64,000 bases of DNA from Mytilus trossulus (taxonomy: Eukaryota; Mollusca; Bivalvia; Mytilida; Mytilidae), in assembly GCF_036588685.1 (NCBI RefSeq), contig NC_086378.1, positions 39,223,578 through 39,287,577 of the forward strand, read 5' to 3'. Positions 36,264 to 46,291 of this stretch are shown one piece after another (position 1 is the stretch's first letter; each line of letters starts with the position of its first letter). The notes beneath the pieces are model-generated. The model made no database searches, was not told the origin of the DNA, and saw only the letters and a program-made list of their open reading frames with translations. Made by a program: the position numbers and the translations under genes.

Positions 36264-36790
36264 AATAGTATTTTAGTTCTGTGCACTGTTACTTTCTTAT
36301 TTCAGACTATTAAGATAGACAGACAATGAGAGTCAATAGTATTCTAGTTCTGTGCACTGTTACTTTCTTATTTCAGACTATTAAGATAGACAGAAAATGA
36401 GAGTAAATAGTATTCTAGTTCGGTGCACTGTTACTTTCTTATTTCAGACTATTAAGATAGACAGAACATGAAAGTCAATAGTATTCTAGTTCTGTGCACT
36501 GTTACTTTCTTATTTCAGACTATTAAGATAGACAGAAAATGAGAGTCAATAGTATTCTAGTTCTGTGCACTGTTACTTTCTTATTTCAGAATTTTAAGAT
36601 AGACAGAAAATGAGAGTCAATAGTATTCTAGTTCTGTGCACTGTTACTTTCTTATTTCAGACTATTAAGATACACAAAAAATGTCAGTCAATAGTATTCT
36701 AGTTTTGTGCACTGTTACTTTCTTATTTCAGACTATTAAGATAGACAAAAAATGAGAGTCAATAGTATTCTAGTTCTGTGCACTGTTACT
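36264..36790 (+). repeat. 71-bp tandem array of acceptor plus start-codon modules
   Basis: Seven ATGs lie exactly 71 bp apart at 36326, 36397, 36468, 36539, 36610, 36681 and 36752, preceded by one partial unit. Every unit contains an acceptor-like TTACTTTCTTATTTCAG, a short leader ACTATTAAGATAGACA, an ATG and 13 codons of the signal peptide (MRVNSILVLCTVT). Only the last unit continues into the rest of the gene. As 71 is one base short of 24 codons, the frame opened by most units runs 24 codons and stops at a TGA overlapping the next ATG (ATGA). The exception is unit 5, since unit 6 begins ATGT. Units differ by a few substitutions only, so the array is young. Confidence 0.95.
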
Positions 36791-36847
36791 TTTATGTCAG
36801 CTCACAGTTTTGCTAAAACATATTTCAATGAACAGAAGCTTAATTTA
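36732..36847 (+). CDS. Secreted two-EF-hand protein, exon 1 (signal peptide)
   Basis: The coding part is 36752-36847, 32 codons ending in phase 0 before a consensus donor (GTAAGTAT). The acceptor of the last array unit ends at 36731, so the exon would start at 36732 with a 20-base leader. The product starts MRVNSILVLCTVTFMSAHSF: one basic residue, a hydrophobic core and a probable cleavage near residue 22 (SFA/KT). I chose this ATG because it alone is in frame with the remaining exon sequence; the six upstream ATGs lead into short frames. Confidence 0.75.
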
Positions 36848-37962
36848 GTAAGTATAAAGTAAATGTAGAGACTCATTGTTATCACAAACAAAACATAAAA
36901 TTTTACATTAAAAGACAAATATTCAACGTCCACCTATACACATTATATTGATTTTCTGAACTGTTATCATGTAGACGAAACGCACGTCTAGCGTTCTAAA
37001 TTATAATCCTAGTACCTTTGATAACTATTTACACCACCACTGGATCGATACCATTGTTGAAATAAACATCATTTATGTGATCATTTTGATAAATTTCCTG
37101 TTTACTAACTTTGATTTTTTAGAAAATCCCCAAAAAACATGGATTTTCTTATCCCAGTAATAGATTACCGTAGTCGCATTTGGCACAACTTTTTTGGAAT
37201 TTTGGATTATCAATGCTCTTCAACTTTGTACCTGTTTGACATTATAACTATTTAGATATTAGCCTCCGACTGAACAGTCTTATATGTAGACGAAACGAGC
37301 GTCTGACGTACTAAAATATAATCGTGGTATCTTTGATAACTATTGGTGGACGTTTCGTCCCCGCGAGTATTACAGGCCCAGTAGTCATCATTTCGGTGTT
37401 GACATGAATATCAATTATGTGGTCATTTTTGCACTTCAACTTTGTACATGTTTGGCTTAATAACTATTTTTATTTGAGCGTCACTGATAAGTCTTATGTA
37501 GACGAAACGCGCGTCCAGCGTACTAAATTATAAGCCTGGTACCTTTGATAACTATAATCACATAATATACTGAAGTCATGGGTTCATTTATTATGTCCGA
37601 CGTCATACAACCGGACACATCGAACCCCACATCGAACGAACCGGAACGTAAAAAACTAATATACTTTAATGCAATAGTTGATTGATTTAATTTCATTTCC
37701 TATGAGCAACAACTTTAACCAAACATCTGTTTTCTACATTAACATCTTTGTAAAAACAACTTGTAGCAAAATATATGTTAAGTTAATGATGATGTTTATA
37801 TCTAATTATCGATGACAAGATTTCAAAATGAGGCTACTTTGGAATTTTCCACTGTTCCCACAACCTTGAAAGTTTCTAAAGGATATTATCTGGGGTTTTT
37901 TTTAATTTTAAATTCAAGAGGCAAAATATTAATCAATACAGATGCGATAATCTTTTTTGTAG
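36848..37962 (+). other. Intron 1 of the EF-hand gene, with three R-C repeats
   Basis: Phase-0 intron of 1115 bp, donor GTAAGT, acceptor ATCTTTTTTGTAG. R-C copies (GTAGACGAAACGxxCGTCTxxCGT then TATAATCCTxGTACCTTTGA) lie at about 36972-37028, 37290-37345 and 37496-37553, all in the same direction. Confidence 0.75.
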
Positions 37963-38185
37963 GAAACAGTTGAAAAGAGACAAGAAGGTTTATTTGGTGA
38001 TTTTGCTCTGGCAGAATACTTATTTAAACTTGGAGATGTCAACAAAGACAAATACTTGGACAGCAATGAAATTTACAACTTCTATCGACATCATATAAAG
38101 TTCGACTTCGATAAATCTGCAAAAATGTCAATAAAATTGATGAATATAGGAGATTCGGACAAAGATGGAAGACTTGGCGAAATAG
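37963..38185 (+). CDS. Secreted two-EF-hand protein, exon 2
   Basis: 223 bp, open from phase 0, ending with one base of a split codon before a GTAAT donor. Residues 33-106. EF-hand 1 has the loop D57-V-N-K-D-K-Y-L-D-S-N-E68, with acidic or polar ligands at positions 1, 3, 5, 9 and 12 and leucine at 8. EF-hand 2 starts D96-S-D-K-D-G-R-L-G-E-I and takes its position-12 glutamate from the codon split over the next intron. Both loops look able to bind calcium, though position 9 of the second is glycine. With the signal peptide this points to an extracellular or secretory-pathway calcium-binding protein. No precise subfamily recognised. Confidence 0.8.
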
Positions 38186-38779
38186 GTAATCGAAAACTAC
38201 ATGCAAATAGTTTAAAATAAACAAAATCTATTTGATAATGTACACCAGTTAGAATACTGTGTGAATTTCAAAACATTATTAGAATTCGTGAGATAATCTT
38301 TACATCAGTTATGTTATAGCAAGTTTAGTAAACTTTATGTATTTATTTATAACATATTGAGATAACATATACTTCGAAGTTAGAATATTTTCTAGAAAAA
38401 AGTAACTTTACCAATAGAAAAAAACCACTTGCAGCAGATTTCTTAAAACAAATCAAGTTCCATAACGAAACACAAAACTTTGTGGATCACGAAAGCGTTA
38501 ATTTAGAGCACAAATGGCTTGTTTCTTCACACAATTACTCGAAAGTTAAAAAAAAATTAAGAAGATATGATCTGAATTGCAATAAGAAAATTGTCCACAC
38601 ATATATACCGATATAAAGGGCACCGGGACAAACGAATGTGATTACAAATGTAACTAAAACTATTTCTTTTCACAAAACAATATCCCGCTAGAAAAATTGA
38701 ATAATGGGTCCTAAAAATCAGAACTAAGCTGATAGAACTTTCTAATTGACATAAATTCCTTATTTCTTTCTATTTTCAG

Positions 38780-38835
38780 AGGCAATTTTAGCTCTACACA
38801 AAGTAACAAATCAGTTAAACAGAAAGAGGAAATGA
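38780..38835 (+). CDS. Secreted two-EF-hand protein, exon 3 (C-terminus)
   Basis: Acceptor TTTCTTTCTATTTTCAG ends at 38779. The first two bases complete the GAG codon (E107), the last ligand of EF-hand 2, then AILALHKVTNQLNRKRK and the TGA at 38833-38835. The whole protein is 124 residues. The intron falling inside the calcium loop and the restored E at loop position 12 strongly support the splice. The basic RKRK end is not a KDEL-type retention signal, so secretion is likely. Confidence 0.8.
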
Positions 38836-38887
38836 ACATGTGGTGTTATTAGACAGTAGCATATGTACGCTTTATAAGCATTGCATT

Positions 38888-38893
38888 ATTAAA
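38888..38893 (+). terminator. Polyadenylation signal of the EF-hand gene
   Basis: ATTAAA 52 bases after the stop codon, the second most common hexamer. Confidence 0.5.
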
Positions 38894-38954
38894 TGAGCAA
38901 ATGTAAAGTTAGCTTCGAAAAATTCCAAACTTACATGACTGACTGTTTTGTTTA

Positions 38955-39180
38955 AAGTTATTCCAAGTTATATATTCATTATTCATTATATTTGTTATTC
39001 TCGTGGTGTTTTGTCTGATGCTTGGTCTGTTTCTGTGTGTGTTGTGTTTCGGTGTTGTGTCGTTGTTCTCCTCTTATATTTAATGAGTTTCCCTCGGTTT
39101 TGGTTTGTTACCCCGATTTTGTTTTTTGTTCATGGATTTATGAGTTTTGAACAGCGGTATACTACTGTTGCCTTTATATA
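38955..39180 (-). repeat. Dispersed repeat family R-A, inverted copy
   Basis: Reverse complement of the 23090 and 35318 copies: GTGTTGTGTCGTTGTTCTCC, TCCCTCGGTTTTGG, CATGGATTTATGAG and CAGCGGTATACTACTGTTGC in order. The open frame across it is an artefact. Confidence 0.85.
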
Positions 39181-39545
39181 TTCATATACATTTCATTTCA
39201 AACTAATAGCTCTTTTGAATATGTAAATAAATTCATCATAGATACAGGATTAAGATTGTGTACGCCAATACTTATATTTACTTCCAAACTGCAATTGTAA
39301 CAAGAACGTCTTTTATAGTGCTCAGTGCGTTACACTTGTTCAATTTAAGGGTTTGACGTATATTTGTAGGCAATATGAAATCACTTCTGGTATTAACAAT
39401 CAAATCTTATCCAAATAGTTAAGCGAGAAAAAAAATACTTACACTTACTGTTCAGCTTTAACGGTACAAAATATTCAAAATATAGATAGGTTGGCTTTTC
39501 TTCAATTTATATTCAATCTGTAAATTTATGTAAAATATAAAATTG

Positions 39546-41135
39546 AGAATGGAAATGGGGAATGTGTCAAAGAGACAACAACCCGACCAAATAAAAAAAC
39601 AACAGCAGAAGGTCACCAACAGGCCAGGTCTTCAATGTAGCGAGAAATTCCCGCACCCGGAGGCGTCCTTCAGCTGGCCCCTAAACAAATATATACTAGT
39701 TCAGTGATAATGAACGCCATACTAATTTCCAAATTGTACACAAGAAACTAAAATTAAAATAATACAAGACTAACAAAGGCCAGAGGCTCCTGACTTGGGA
39801 CAGGCGCAAAAATGCGGCGGGGTTAAACATGTTTGTGAGATTTCAACCCTCCCCCTATACATCTAACCAATGTAGAAAAGTAAACGCATAACAATAAGCA
39901 AATTAAACTTCAGTTCAAGAGAAGTCCGAGTCTGATGTCAGAATATGTAACCAAAGAAAATAAACAAAATGACAATAATACATAAATAACAACAGACTAC
40001 TAGCAGTTAACTGACATGCCAGCTCCAGACTTCAATTAAACTGACTGAAAGATTATGATTTCATCATATGAACATCAGGCACAATCCTTCCCGTTAGGGG
40101 TTTAGTATCACACCATCATAACATATATGAGAAGAACATAACCCGTGTCATGCCAACAACTGTTTTTAGAATAAATGTGTTTAGTTCCGACGCAAAGACC
40201 TTATCAGTGACTCAATATTAACGCCAAAATATGCAATCTTTAATGACTTGACAACAGTATCGTAATTATATCCCTTCTCAATAAGTCTATTCAAAGGTTT
40301 TGTAAGTTTCTGAGGTGAATACTGACACCTTTGTGCTTTATAAAAAATATTTCCATAAAAAATTGGATGTAAAATACCTGAACCTATAAGAAGTCTGCAT
40401 GTTGAGCTATATTTACGAATGATGTCTTTATACCGATGATAAAATTTAGTAAATGTTTTGACTATTTTGTGATAACGAAAACCCTGGTGTAATAATTTTT
40501 CAGTAATACATTAATTTCTCTCGTTGAAATCTAAAACATTGTTACATACACGAGCGAATCGTACAAGTTGAGATACATAAACACCGTAAGATGGTGACAA
40601 GGGAACGTCACCATCTAAAAACGGATAATTAACGATAGGAAATGAAAAATCATCCCTTTTATCATAAATTTTAGTATTCAGCTTTCCGTTAGTGATATAG
40701 ATATCAAGATCGAGGAAAGGGCAGTGGTCATTGTTAGTATTAGCTTTATTTAAAGTAAGTTCATCAGGATAAATTTCATTATTGTATATACTGCAGTCGT
40801 CATTATTGAGAGCCAAAATATCATCCAAATATCTAAAAGTATTATTAAATTTGTTTATCAGATGTTGTTTTGATGGGTCTTTGCTTATTTTTGTCATAAA
40901 TTGTAACTTGTAGAATGTATTGCCATAGATAACTCAGACCAGTTAGATTGAAAATGACATCGGGATGATTTCTCCTGCAGGTAAGTGCGGCAAGGTCAGT
41001 GAGTTTTTGACAAAATGACAACGAGTTCATGAATATGTAACGTATATATCAGTATGTAAGTGCTCTTTGTCAATATAAAAGTCCTGTAGGTCATTCAATA
41101 CAGACACTAAAGAGTTATGGTTTTAAAACCTAATA
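39546..41135 (-). mobile_element. Penelope-like element, 3' half (copy E)
   Basis: From about 41135 inward the minus strand shows frame-broken RT sequence, then an open block at 40897-40511 with the intact catalytic box FRYLDDILALNN, DHCPFLDLDIYITNGKLN, IYDKRDDFSFPIVNYPF and SYGVYVSQLVRFARV. A single stop after NERN (near 40511) interrupts a frame that otherwise runs on in the same phase (CITEKLLHQGF ... IAYFGVNIESLI) to about 40195. A non-coding 3' tail of some 650 bp follows, with CCCAAGTCAGGAGCC, GGTCGGGTTG and the end near 39546. A frameshift lies near 40880. It shares its tail with copy G. Confidence 0.75.
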
Positions 41136-41141
41136 AACGAG

Positions 41142-41335
41142 ATGTAAAGCCTAGCGCAGTACAAGGAGCGGATGATGTTTTAAAGCATATACGCTGGAGA
41201 AATAAAGTCTAGCACTCAAAATGTAAAGCCTAACGCAGTACAAAGAGCTGAAGATGTTTTAAAGCATAAACGCTGGAGATATAACGTCTAGCGCTCAAAA
41301 TGTAAAGTCTAGCCCTGTAGATGTAAAGTCGCGGT
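41142..41335 (+). repeat. 79-bp tandem repeat
   Basis: Unit starts at 41142, 41221 and 41300 (ATGTAAAGCC / ATGTAAAGTC), with shared GCAGTACAA, GATGTTTTAAAGCATA and CGCTGGAGA; the third unit is cut short. Non-coding, abutting the 5' break of copy E. Confidence 0.85.
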
Positions 41336-41339
41336 AGGT

Positions 41340-41925
41340 AATCGGTAGCAATACACAGTTAGGATCAATTCCGCCCCGGTGAATTGGTCCTACAAGACAG
41401 ATGGTAGGCAATACAATTTATTGTCATATAGCTGAAGAATAACATAACTTTGAAAAGTTACTTTATGAAGATCAAGATTAATTTTCGCATGTTTTATTGT
41501 GAATTATAAGTTTGACAGTCCTTGTCTCACATTTGTATCGACATTAGGTTCAAAAATTATTGACGCATGTTTTATACATTTTTTATACGCTGAACTAGTT
41601 CAAATCAATTTAATCGGAAAGTTCTTCGGCTATCTAATAGCACACCAACTTTCTTCTGGGAAAACACACCGGGCCGACTTGCAAAACCAAACTCCTTATG
41701 GTGTATATCTACCTAACACCTAAACCGCTCGACTTTGCATCTGCAGCACTAGACCTTGCAAATTGATCGATAGACTGTATTTCTCCAGCGGCTGCGCTTA
41801 CTTAAATTCTTCAGTTATTCGGCGCGTTTCATCGGCTTTAAAAAACACTCTTCTTTAGTATCTGTATTAAACGACCTGCATCATACAATACTTATGTCTA
41901 AACAAAAACAAGATATATATACTAT
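41340..41925. other. Gene-free stretch
   Basis: No coding or RNA feature supported. A GC-richer patch at 41640-41830 carries words (CTGCAGCACTAGACC, CTCCAGCGGC) reminiscent in inverted sense of the 79-bp repeat. Confidence 0.3.
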
Positions 41926-41927
41926 AA

Positions 41928-42366
41928 ATAATTGAGCTGATCTGTAACAATAACATCTCCATGCCTTATATATCATGTACTGTTACGCCGCTAGGTTAAA
42001 ACTGACGAGGAAAGGTAACACACGGTCACTGAAAGCTTTATTTTTGTAGAGCCAAGGTGGTCGTGTGGTCTAGCGGGACGGCTGCAGTGCAGGCGATTTG
42101 GTGTCACGTTATCACAGTAGCATGGTTTCGAATCCCGGGGATGGAAGAACTAAAAATTTGCGAAAGCAAATTTACAGATCTAACAATGTTGGGTTGATGT
42201 TTAGACGAGTTGTTTATACATTATGTACACAGCCATGTATCACCATCATTGATGGCGATCCGATGGATAAATCTGTTGTAGAGTTGTCACTGACTCAGAC
42301 GTATTTATAAATATAATTATTTTCCGTGACTGTATCTTACATTAATTTGTAGGATCCTTTCCTATA
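41928..42366 (+). mobile_element. tRNA-headed SINE-like unit 1
   Basis: The 440-bp unit starts with AATTGAGCTGATCTGTAACA. A tRNA-like head at 42051-42145 has GTGGTCTAGCGGGACGG (A-box-like) and TTCGAATCCCGGGG (B-box), with a long variable region as in Leu or Ser tRNAs. The body has TTTGCGAAAGCAAATTTACA and GTTGGGTTGATGTTTAGACG. A working tRNA is unlikely because the acceptor ends do not pair well. It could belong to the V-SINE type known in molluscs, which I cannot verify. Confidence 0.65.
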
Positions 42367-42367
42367 G

Positions 42368-42690
42368 ATAATTGAGCTGATCTGTAACAATAACATCTCC
42401 ATGCCTTATATATCATGTACTGTAGTACGCCGCTAGATTAAAACTGACGTGGAAAGGTAACACATGGCCAGCGAAAGCTCTTTTTTTGAGAGCCCAGGTG
42501 GTCGTGTGGTCTAGCGGGACGGCTGCAGTGCAGGCGATTTGGTGTCACGATATCACAGTAGCATGGGTTCGAATCCCGGCGAGGGAAGAATCAAAAATTT
42601 GCGAAAGCAAATTTACAGATCTAACATTGTTGGGTTGATGTTTAGACGAGTTGTATATATAAATACATATATGCATCAGTCTAAAGATTT
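42368..42690 (+). mobile_element. tRNA-headed SINE-like unit 2 (tandem duplicate)
   Basis: Repeats unit 1 after 440 bp: the same lead-in, tRNA-like head at 42492-42587 (with the better B box GGGTTCGAATCCC) and first part of the body; it ends early, before the GATGGCGATCCGATGG part. The lead-in is duplicated together with the head, so this is a segmental tandem duplication, not two independent insertions. Confidence 0.7.
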
Positions 42691-42973
42691 GCACAACGGT
42701 ACTGATATAAGGTGTTATTAAACGAAAATGTTGTTATTAAATCGTGTTGACAAATATTTCGGCTCAACAAATGGCCTGCTTCTTGTGTCACAAGTTTTAA
42801 GAATACTGATACATAATGTATAAGGTGTGAAAATAGATCAGTAATAATACAGGTAAGTTTTGGTCAATTGATTTTAATCCAAAATCCTGAATATAATAAT
42901 ATAAACAAAACACTATAATTCAATATACGTGACTGTGAATATTAACAATAAAAATGAGTGAAAAACAAAACTG

Positions 42974-44113
42974 TTAGTATTTCTTATTGATGCCGTTTGG
43001 GTGATGTACATTAAGTACCTTTATCCAAAAGCATTCCCGAACCTGTCGATGTGCATCACTCCAGTGAATGTTCTGTTCAATTACTAGAATTTTCATGCGG
43101 TGAAAGTCATCAGGTTTGTGAACCAACTGTCTGAAGTGCTGAGAGACTGGAAGAAGTGGCTTCTTAGAGATATCACTCACATGGCCATTGAGGCGTTTGT
43201 GGAAATGCTACTTTGACTCACCAACATATTGGAGGCCACGAACCGAACATTCTAGTATGTTAATAACATTCATACTTTTGCAGGTAACATTGCAAAATAT
43301 CTTATAGTTATTTTCGGTAGCCTTACTGTGAAATGTTGATGAATGCTGCATCTGTAGGCAGCATTTGCAGCGTTATTCTTCACACGAACGACATTCTCCA
43401 GAAGTATTTCTATTATCAGACACTTCAGCCTGCACTAGTAGGTTCTGCAGACTATTAGGTTGCCTAAAAGATTGGAGGCTCAGGAAAAATCTTGGATAGT
43501 TTGGAATTCTTTTCAACTGATTTCCAATGATCACGAATGACCCCAAAGCTGTTTTTGAGAGATGGGTGGTAAGTAAGAACACATGGAGTCCTTTATTTTT
43601 ATTTTTAACTTTGTATTCCAATAGTTCACTCCTCGGAATTGACTCCACTTTCTGAAAGCTTTTTTTGATATTTCTGTGTTTGTAGCCCCTTTTCTTCAAG
43701 CGAGTTTCAAGTTTACGTAGTTGTCTTTTAGTTGTTTCTGTGTTGGAACATATTCGCTTGACTCTAAGTGCCTGACTGTATGGAATGCTCTTGGTAAGAT
43801 GAGCAGGGTGGCAACTTTTAGGGGACAAATATTGATGAGTGTCAGTAGGCTTAGAATATAAATTTGTAGATATGATGCCCTCTGTGAGAGAACTTGAAGT
43901 ATCGAGGAAGGCGATTTTGGATTTAGACTTCTCATGAGTGAATTTGATACTTGGATGTTTGTTGTTTGCATGAGTGATAAAAGTATCTAAATCCTCGTCG
44001 CTTTTATTCCATTTCATATCCACATCATCTATAAATCTAAACAAGGAAAGCGGTTTTTCGATGGAAGTTTCAAGGAGTTGTTTCTCTACTAAACGAGACA
44101 AACTCTCATAGTG
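42974..44113 (-). pseudogene. Penelope element: RT C-terminus plus GIY-YIG endonuclease, two stops
   Basis: One minus-strand frame runs from 44113 to 42974, broken by two stops (near 43373 and 43212). The RT part shows FRFIDDVDMKW, where the catalytic pair is intact (IDD), then SKIAFLDTSS, LYSKPTDTHQYL, SCHPAHL, IPYSQALRVKRICS and a basic thumb region. A cysteine-rich linker (CRSCEE stop RCKCC) leads into the GIY-YIG domain: NVINILECS, LQYVGESK, stop, HFHKRLNGH, PVSQHFRQ, VIEQNIHWSD and the end NGINKK. RT followed by a C-terminal GIY-YIG nuclease is the defining Penelope layout. The two stops are single codon changes in an otherwise aligned frame, so decay is recent. The N-terminal RT half is missing beyond a stop at about 44116. 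Confidence 0.85.
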
Positions 44114-44114
44114 T

Positions 44115-44590
44115 TATCTATGGCATGACTTTAACAAGATATTTACAGATTGACAATAAATTAACGAAAAGTCGATATTCCATCTATATGTTGGATATTT
44201 TGTACCAGAAAAGCTCAACAGAAAGTGCCAGTCACCTATTTTCCTCGCTTAACCATTTGGTTGAGATTTGATGGTTTACCAGGCGTGATAATTAGTATGA
44301 GAAATGTCTTTAACGGGGTCAGCTTTCCGACTGTAATCTCTAACAAACTACCCAAGTAGCGTGTGAATGCTTTTCGTGATCTATCAAACACATACTTCCT
44401 GTTTCCGATACATTAATAATAAGTAGAGCTATGTTTAGCATGACAACTTCTAATAGACATATAGTTCCAAAAGTATAAGCTGAACGAAGGATTATTTTAT
44501 CCATGTATTATGATTAAATTGATTATATTGTACTGAATAATTAATCGATTAATACTTTAGTATAAAATGTATAACTTCGGTTTTTAAGAT
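44115..44590. other. Intergenic, nothing recognised
   Basis: AT-rich DNA between the Penelope relic and the methyltransferase gene; it would hold any longer 3' UTR of the latter. Confidence 0.35.
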
Positions 44591-44591
44591 T

Positions 44592-44604
44592 TTTATTTTT
44601 TATT
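44592..44604 (-). terminator. Polyadenylation signals of the methyltransferase gene
   Basis: Two AATAAA hexamers on the minus strand (44604-44599 and 44597-44592), some 60 bases after the stop codon at 44664. Confidence 0.55.
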
Positions 44605-44663
44605 TTAAGAAATGTTAAATCATACATTCTATCATTATACATAAATTCATCAGATAATTAAAT

Positions 44664-45335
44664 TTAATTATTTTTGGAAATTCTGAAGAACTGAAAGCCT
44701 TTAAAAGGAAAACTGTCATATTCTGGGGCGTACTTCTCAACCAAGCCAAAGTCTTCAACAAGATAGTCTTCACCAAAAAAACTTTGCATATCGTCTGTCT
44801 TAGTGGTCGAGTCAGAAACAACTAATTCAATGAAAACGTGACAATCTTGTTTCATTACCGATTTCAGTATGTTTATATACTCTTTCTTTAAATTTCTTTT
44901 GTCTTTTTTCAAGTCACAATTGTCCAAAATATTGAAGGCTCCACGATCCCAAATGCCGTCAAAATTACATTCTATAGATGCGCCGAAAAAAAAGAAGTCT
45001 CCACAATATATTCGGATTTTCCCAGATATGCTTGTATACAAATTTCCTTTGATTTCCTCGCAAGGTGTGACTTCATATTCCAGATTGCTGTCGTTGAAAA
45101 ATTTCTGAATTGCAATTGCAGATATTTCTACTCCAACGATGTCATGACCTAGTTCAGAGAGCCAAAACATGTCTTCTACGTCCCCACACATCGGGAAAAA
45201 TAGCTTTACACAATCCATGCCTTTTGTCAGGTCGTCTTTATACTTTTTTATGTAAGGATTGATACCCTTCATTGCCCATCTAGGTGAACTTGATGCTTCC
45301 CATTCCTTCGTCCATTTTGTGTTTTCTTCGTCCAT
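44664..45335 (-). CDS. Thiopurine S-methyltransferase family protein
   Basis: 223-residue cytosolic methyltransferase of the TPMT family, which uses S-adenosylmethionine to methylate thiol (or in relatives selenol) groups of small molecules. Visible: W-x3-W near residues 8-12 (WTKEWE), VKLFFPMCGDVEDMFWLSEL (the family FFPLCGK..DM.WL motif, SAM-binding), GHDIVGVEIS, the IWDRGAF motif near residue 130, then a C-terminal GFQFFRI strand. Length is close to vertebrate TPMT (about 245) with a shorter N-terminus. The frame is intact in one exon. A pyrimidine-rich acceptor (TATTTCTGTTATAG) ends immediately before the ATG, which implies an intron in the 5' leader, so a regular gene is more likely than a dead retrocopy. 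It is the only clear housekeeping-type enzyme in the window; the substrate is unknown. Confidence 0.88.
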   Translation of the reverse strand: MDEENTKWTKEWEASSSPRWAMKGINPYIKKYKDDLTKGMDCVKLFFPMCGDVEDMFWLSELGHDIVGVEISAIAIQKFFNDSNLEYEVTPCEEIKGNLYTSISGKIRIYCGDFFFFGASIECNFDGIWDRGAFNILDNCDLKKDKRNLKKEYINILKSVMKQDCHVFIELVVSDSTTKTDDMQSFFGEDYLVEDFGLVEKYAPEYDSFPFKGFQFFRISKNN

Positions 45336-45346
45336 CTATAACAGAA
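45336..45346 (-). promoter_or_regulatory. 3' splice site directly before the methyltransferase ATG
   Basis: Read on the minus strand: TATTTCTGTTATAG then ATG. It suggests the first exon is untranslated and lies at higher coordinates; that exon was not located. Confidence 0.5.
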
Positions 45347-45349
45347 ATA

Positions 45350-46190
45350 ATCCTTAATAATTCTGTAAAATGAATAACAGGTGATGTGGGGGTATATGTC
45401 GATGATACGTAACCCAACGATTTATGAATAAGAAATATATCTCTATACATTTAAAGTTTTCAACAAAAACTACGTATTATTAATACAATGATTTTATTGT
45501 GAATAATTGAGCCAACAATCTTTAAACTTATTTATGTATATTTTATTGTGTAATTAAAACGAATAGATTAAAAATCCTATACAACCAATACCTGTACACA
45601 TAAATATGACCTTTTTCAGTAAAAACAAAAAGTGCAATATCATACTTACAATGCAGAAAATTGCTGTTATAATGTCAACATCTACTGCATAACTTCTAAG
45701 AACGTTCTATATATACTTATTGGGGGAACTTATGGGTCGTCTTTCAGCACACGTTTAAATAAAATATTGAAAACAATAAGTCAGGTAGAACATTTTATTA
45801 ATAGATATCAATACGGATTCATTCTGAAAATTATTGGAAGATCATTAATAAAAAAAATGTTTGTTCTGTTGAAATGTATTATATATAAATAGCAATGTAT
45901 ATCGCTTATTCAGTAGCTCCTTGGTTACGTTATTACATATAAAGAGGAAGTAATATATTGTTCTAGTTTATTTTAATGCGGAGAAAATATTATTTAAACT
46001 TTAACTTGTTTTTAGTTGTCTACAAAAGTGGTATTGTATTGGGCGAGCTCCTTCGGAACTAATTATTAAAAACCAACCAGATGTCTATGCAATTTCATAA
46101 AAAAAAACAAAAAAAAAACACTGCACCATGTGCACGATAGACGTTTTGTTATTGGTGCTTGTTAAATTTTTCCTATTGTGACATAAATAT
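45350..46190. other. Upstream flank of the methyltransferase, nothing recognised
   Basis: Should include the leader intron of the methyltransferase gene. AT-rich; a short open frame at 45632-45892 (+) has no family features. Confidence 0.35.
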
Positions 46191-46191
46191 A

Positions 46192-46290
46192 GGTTAGACA
46201 AAGCTTGGTAATGTTTTATGAGGATTTAAAGCCGAAGGCGTAGCCGAGGGTTTTAAATGTTCATTAAACATGACCAATTATTGTCTGACC
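46192..46290. repeat. Fold-back palindrome 1
   Basis: Left arm GGTTAGACAA...TTGGTAATGTTTTATG pairs with the right arm (inward GGTCAGACAA...TTGGTCATGTTTAATG). Arms of about 40 bp with some mismatches around a GCCGAAGGCG loop. Confidence 0.75.
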
Positions 46291-46291
46291 A

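Noticed and set aside
36264-36790. CRISPR-like array of equal spacing
   Set aside because: Units are near-identical over their whole length with no variable spacers, and the DNA is eukaryotic.
38948-39226. 92-codon frame with hydrophobic residues
   Set aside because: Translation of an inverted R-A repeat that recurs elsewhere without keeping a frame.
42492-42587. Functional tRNA (Leu/Ser-like)
   Set aside because: Good B box, but acceptor stem and anticodon arm do not form well and the unit is duplicated with a SINE body.
45632-45892. 86-codon plus-strand frame upstream of the methyltransferase
   Set aside because: AT-driven composition, no splice context or family motif.
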